From positions 1 to 7,116 of the forward strand of contig JAKAHI010000065.1 in the NCBI GenBank assembly GCA_021815065.1: 7,116 bases of DNA. The letters are read 5' to 3'. The notes beneath the pieces were generated by a model that saw only the letters and a program-made list of their open reading frames with translations, had not been told where the DNA came from and did no database searches. Below, piece by piece: positions 5,215-7,116 of this stretch; position 1 is the stretch's first letter, and each line of letters begins with the position of its first letter. The position numbers were made by a program, and so were the translations under genes. Origin of the DNA: a bacterium. GTDB taxonomy: Bacteria; JAMCPX01.

Positions 5215-5226
5215 CCTGTAAGACAA
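5215..5226. promoter_or_regulatory. CCTGTAAGACAA motif before the regulator gene
   Basis: CCTGTAAGACAA lies 60 bp before the regulator start and 11 bp upstream of a TATAAT (5237-5242) that has no good -35. The same 12 bases occur at 5942-5953 upstream of the DUF3494 gene. It may be a binding site for the response regulator, giving autoregulation plus control of the next gene. This is inference; 12-bp matches can also be chance or repeat remnants. Confidence 0.35.
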
Positions 5227-5286
5227 AAACCGATAGTATAATCATTTTTATTCTGATAGACTATTCTTTTAATTACGTGTTATGCT

Positions 5287-5925
5287 ATGCCCATGATTAA
5301 GGTTCTCATTGCTGATGATCATTCAGTTGTTCGAGTAGGGCTGAGGCAGATTCTTTCGGGGATTAGAGATATAGCCGTAATAGATGAAGCAGCCAACGCC
5401 ATAGAAGTGCTCGAAAAGGTCAAAAAAAACGATTATTCCGTGGTGATCCTGGACATCGCTATGCCCGGCAAGAGCGGTCTTGATGCTTTAAAAGAAATAA
5501 AGATTGAACGCCCTAAACTGCCCGTTCTCATACTGAGCATGTATCCAGAAGATCAATATGCAATAAGGGTCTTGCGGGCCGGAGCAGCGGGGTATATGAC
5601 AAAGGACAGCGCACCGGATGAACTGGTAACAGCCGTACGTATCGTGGCAGAGGGCAGGAAATATGTCAGCCCTACATTTGCGGAGATATTGGCCCTCAAT
5701 CTTGACACCGACAGGGAAAAGGAGCTTCATGAACTGCTTTCCGACAGGGAGTATGAGGTGTTATGCATGATTGCCTCAGGTAAGACGCTAAGCGAAATTG
5801 CCGGGCTACTGTTCTTGAGTGTCAAGACCATCAGTACGTACAGAAGCCGAATTCTTGAAAAAATGCACCTGAAAAACAATGCTGAATTGACCAGCTATGC
5901 TATACAAAACCACCTTATAGAATAA
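5287..5925 (+). CDS. NarL/FixJ-family response regulator
   Basis: This 212-aa DNA-binding response regulator is the evident partner of the kinase. The receiver domain (about 4-120) has the acidic pair Asp10/Asp11, phospho-acceptor Asp56 in V-V-I-L-D-I-A-M-P-G, Ser84 in L-I-L-S-M-Y, and Lys106 in Y-M-T-K-D-S. The LuxR-type helix-turn-helix (about 150-207) has L-S-D-R-E-Y-E-V-L, G-K-T-L-S-E-I-A, and the recognition helix S-V-K-T-I-S-T-Y-R-S-R-I-L-E-K. The length is standard. ATG 5287 or ATG 5293 (M-I-K-V-L) could be the start, and neither has a clear Shine-Dalgarno, so 5293 is possible. It is co-oriented with the kinase 80 bp upstream, likely one operon or its own weak promoter at 5237-5242. 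Confidence 0.95.
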   Translation: MPMIKVLIADDHSVVRVGLRQILSGIRDIAVIDEAANAIEVLEKVKKNDYSVVILDIAMPGKSGLDALKEIKIERPKLPVLILSMYPEDQYAIRVLRAGAAGYMTKDSAPDELVTAVRIVAEGRKYVSPTFAEILALNLDTDREKELHELLSDREYEVLCMIASGKTLSEIAGLLFLSVKTISTYRSRILEKMHLKNNAELTSYAIQNHLIE

Positions 5926-5941
5926 AGTAATCCCTTCTCCA

Positions 5942-5962
5942 CCTGTAAGACAATTGCTTACA
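5942..5962. promoter_or_regulatory. Second CCTGTAAGACAA motif with small dyad
   Basis: CCTGTAAGACAA at 5942-5953 repeats the motif found before the regulator gene. Here TGTAAG (5944-5949) is also mirrored by CTTACA (5957-5962), giving a 6-bp dyad across 19 bp, the usual form of a dimer-binding site. It is 164 bp before the DUF3494 start, with an extended -10-like TGCTATAGA at 6024-6032 in between. It could also be a weak hairpin at the end of the regulator transcript, but no T-run follows. Confidence 0.4.
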
Positions 5963-6116
5963 AAAACACGAGTATGTTCCTACAATGTTATTGGAAACCT
6001 TCCGATATTCTTCTTGATCCCCCTGCTATAGAATAAAAATAGAAAATGTTGCAGGCTATTCAGGTTTGCAACGAATAGCTTGCCAGATTTTAAATGTTCT
6101 CAAGGAGGGAACACAA

Positions 6117-6947
6117 ATGAACAAATACAAAAACAAAGTGTATTCTAATCGGTGGTTTATCATAGCATTGACGGCTGTTTTTTTAATTGCAGGATGCGGT
6201 AGTTCAAGTAGTTCATCGTCTGTTGCTTCCCCAACCTCAGCAGGCGCCGGCACAGGCGCCGGGGGCTTAGGAAAAGGCCCGGCACCGGTGGCTCTTGGAA
6301 CGGCCGGCAATTATGTGATTCTGGCAAAATCAGGAATCTCAAACGTTCCAACCTCCGCAATAACCGGAGATCTTGGATTGAGTCCAGCAGCCCATAGTTA
6401 CTTAACCGGATGGGCATTAGTATTGGACGGTTCTGGTGTATTTGCGACATCGGCCCAGGTGACCGGGAAAGTATATGCATCCGACTATGCGCCTCCAACC
6501 CCTTCTAACCTGACCACGGCTGTAACCGATATGATGACTGCGTACACCGATGCCGCGGGACGAGCTCCTGATTATACTGAACTGGGTGCCGGAAATATTG
6601 GTGGGATGACCCTTCCCCCTGCCACCTACAAATGGAGTACCGGAGTTTTAATCCCAACGAATGTTACGCTCAATGGTGGTCCAAACGATGTCTGGATCTT
6701 CCAGATTGCGAAAGGTATTACCATGGCTTCCGCTGCGAAGGTAATCCTGACCGGTGGTGCATTGCCGAAGAACATTTTCTGGCAGTCCGCCGATGTTGTG
6801 GCCATTGGAACGACCGCACACATGGAGGGGGTGATACTGTCGAAGACAGCGATCACGCTCAATACGGGCGCATCGGCAAACAGCAGACTGTTGGCACAGA
6901 CTGCGGTCACTTTGAACAGTAATGTGGTTACACAGCCTGCTCCATAA
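6117..6947 (+). CDS. DUF3494 (ice-binding-like) lipoprotein
   Basis: This is a 276-aa protein starting at ATG 6117 with AAGGAGG (6102-6108) nine bases before it. The longer frame from an ATG at 6066 has no SD and lacks a signal, so 6117 is preferred. Residues 13-26 are a hydrophobic signal ending L-I-A-G-C, with lipidated Cys27, then a Ser/Ala/Gly linker to about 55. The rest (about 58-276) is a complete DUF3494 domain. It has G-N-Y-V-I-L-A-K-S-G-I-S (64-75), I-T-G-D-L-G-L-S-P (82-90), D-A-A-G-R (145-149), E-L-G-A-G-N-I-G-G (155-163), Y-K-W-S-T-G-V-L-I-P (171-180), D-V-W-I-F-Q-I (191-197), K-N-I-F-W-Q (218-223), and L-A-Q-T-A-V-T-L (259-266). Family members form a discontinuous beta-solenoid that binds ice or acts as a surface adhesin. 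The ice-binding activity of this copy is not shown; many DUF3494 proteins outside cold habitats have unknown roles. Confidence 0.93.
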   Translation: MNKYKNKVYSNRWFIIALTAVFLIAGCGSSSSSSSVASPTSAGAGTGAGGLGKGPAPVALGTAGNYVILAKSGISNVPTSAITGDLGLSPAAHSYLTGWALVLDGSGVFATSAQVTGKVYASDYAPPTPSNLTTAVTDMMTAYTDAAGRAPDYTELGAGNIGGMTLPPATYKWSTGVLIPTNVTLNGGPNDVWIFQIAKGITMASAAKVILTGGALPKNIFWQSADVVAIGTTAHMEGVILSKTAITLNTGASANSRLLAQTAVTLNSNVVTQPAP

Positions 6948-6967
6948 GACAAAAAAATAAAGGCAAT

Positions 6968-7012
6968 CAGGAGAGTTCTACTCTACGGGGCATTGCCCGT
7001 GGAACTCTCCTG
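6968..7012 (+). terminator. Strong stem-loop after the DUF3494 gene, possible terminator
   Basis: CAGGAGAGTTC (6968-6978) is perfectly complementary to GAACTCTCCTG (7002-7012). Inside the loop, ACGGG (6985-6989) pairs with CCCGT (6996-7000), giving a two-tier hairpin. It is followed by CCCCCTTT and not a real T-run, so termination would be weak or rho-assisted. It starts 20 bp after the stop codon. An mRNA-stabilising stem or a mobile repeat is an alternative reading. Confidence 0.55.
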
Positions 7013-7066
7013 CCCCCTTTGATGTAAGCATGTGAGGCAAGGCCTCATAGAAAAAAGGAGGAAGAT

Positions 7067-7116
7067 ATGTTGTGGACGATCGCTGTAATACTGATAATTC
7101 TGTGGCTGCTCGGGTT
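7067..7116 (+). CDS. lmo0937/DUF5670-type small membrane protein (partial)
   Basis: Only the first 16 codons are inside the window: an ATG at 7067, with AGGAGG (7056-7061) five bases before it, starts M-L-W-T-I-A-V-I-L-I-I-L-W-L-L-G. This is the characteristic opening of the lmo0937 family (DUF5670), tiny proteins of about 50 aa with two membrane helices, often beside stress genes. The rest lies beyond the right edge. A 6-bp hairpin (TGAGGC 7033-7038 with GCCTCA 7042-7047) precedes the SD. The family call rests on 16 residues, so it is likely but not certain. Confidence 0.75.
   Translation, partial: MLWTIAVILIILWLLG

Noticed and set aside
6066..6116. Upstream ATG extension of the DUF3494 gene
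   Set aside because: The 17 extra residues precede a complete lipoprotein signal, while ATG 6117 has an AAGGAGG at proper distance.

Overview
The window is a bacterial chromosome segment: one tRNA gene, intact Shine-Dalgarno-led genes, a two-component pair and many intergenic repeats. Lipoprotein signals indicate a cell envelope that anchors lipoproteins. The kinase N-terminus (a D-K-T-K-E-Q ... I-N-E-L pattern before a PAS domain) and the TGTCATTC-type intergenic repeats are, from memory, common in anammox planctomycetes, Nitrospirota and Deltaproteobacteria. I cannot decide among these from the sequence alone.

Left end (1-777): a repeat block of about 114-bp period with a perfect 13-bp hairpin, a complete tRNA-Cys(GCA) gene, and a largely non-coding stretch holding a degenerate dispersed repeat and the broken 5' end of an IS3-family orfA on the minus strand.

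Middle (778-3450): visibly AT-rich accessory DNA. It holds a predicted lipoprotein with beta-propeller-like strands, a small TTG-start ORF, and then a two-gene cassette. The cassette consists of a 287-aa protein with a HEPN-type RNxxxH motif and a 114-aa unknown partner 13 bp downstream. It lies between two perfectly identical 106-bp direct repeats 1686 bp apart. This looks like a movable or excisable accessory module, possibly toxin or defence related, but no function is proven.

Right (3451-7116): a repeat-rich spacer, then a soluble PAS / HisKA_3-type histidine kinase and a NarL/FixJ response regulator, followed by a DUF3494 (ice-binding-like) lipoprotein and the first codons of a small lmo0937/DUF5670-type membrane protein. 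Five perfect copies of an 8-bp repeat lie in the kinase N-terminal coding sequence and put the upstream ATG out of frame. One, four or seven copies would restore it, so the kinase looks like an on/off phase-variable (contingency) gene or a recently disrupted one. A 12-bp motif occurs before the regulator gene and again before the ice-binding-like gene, a possible regulator target.

The two strongest leads are the slippage-prone repeat in the kinase and the direct-repeat-flanked HEPN cassette.
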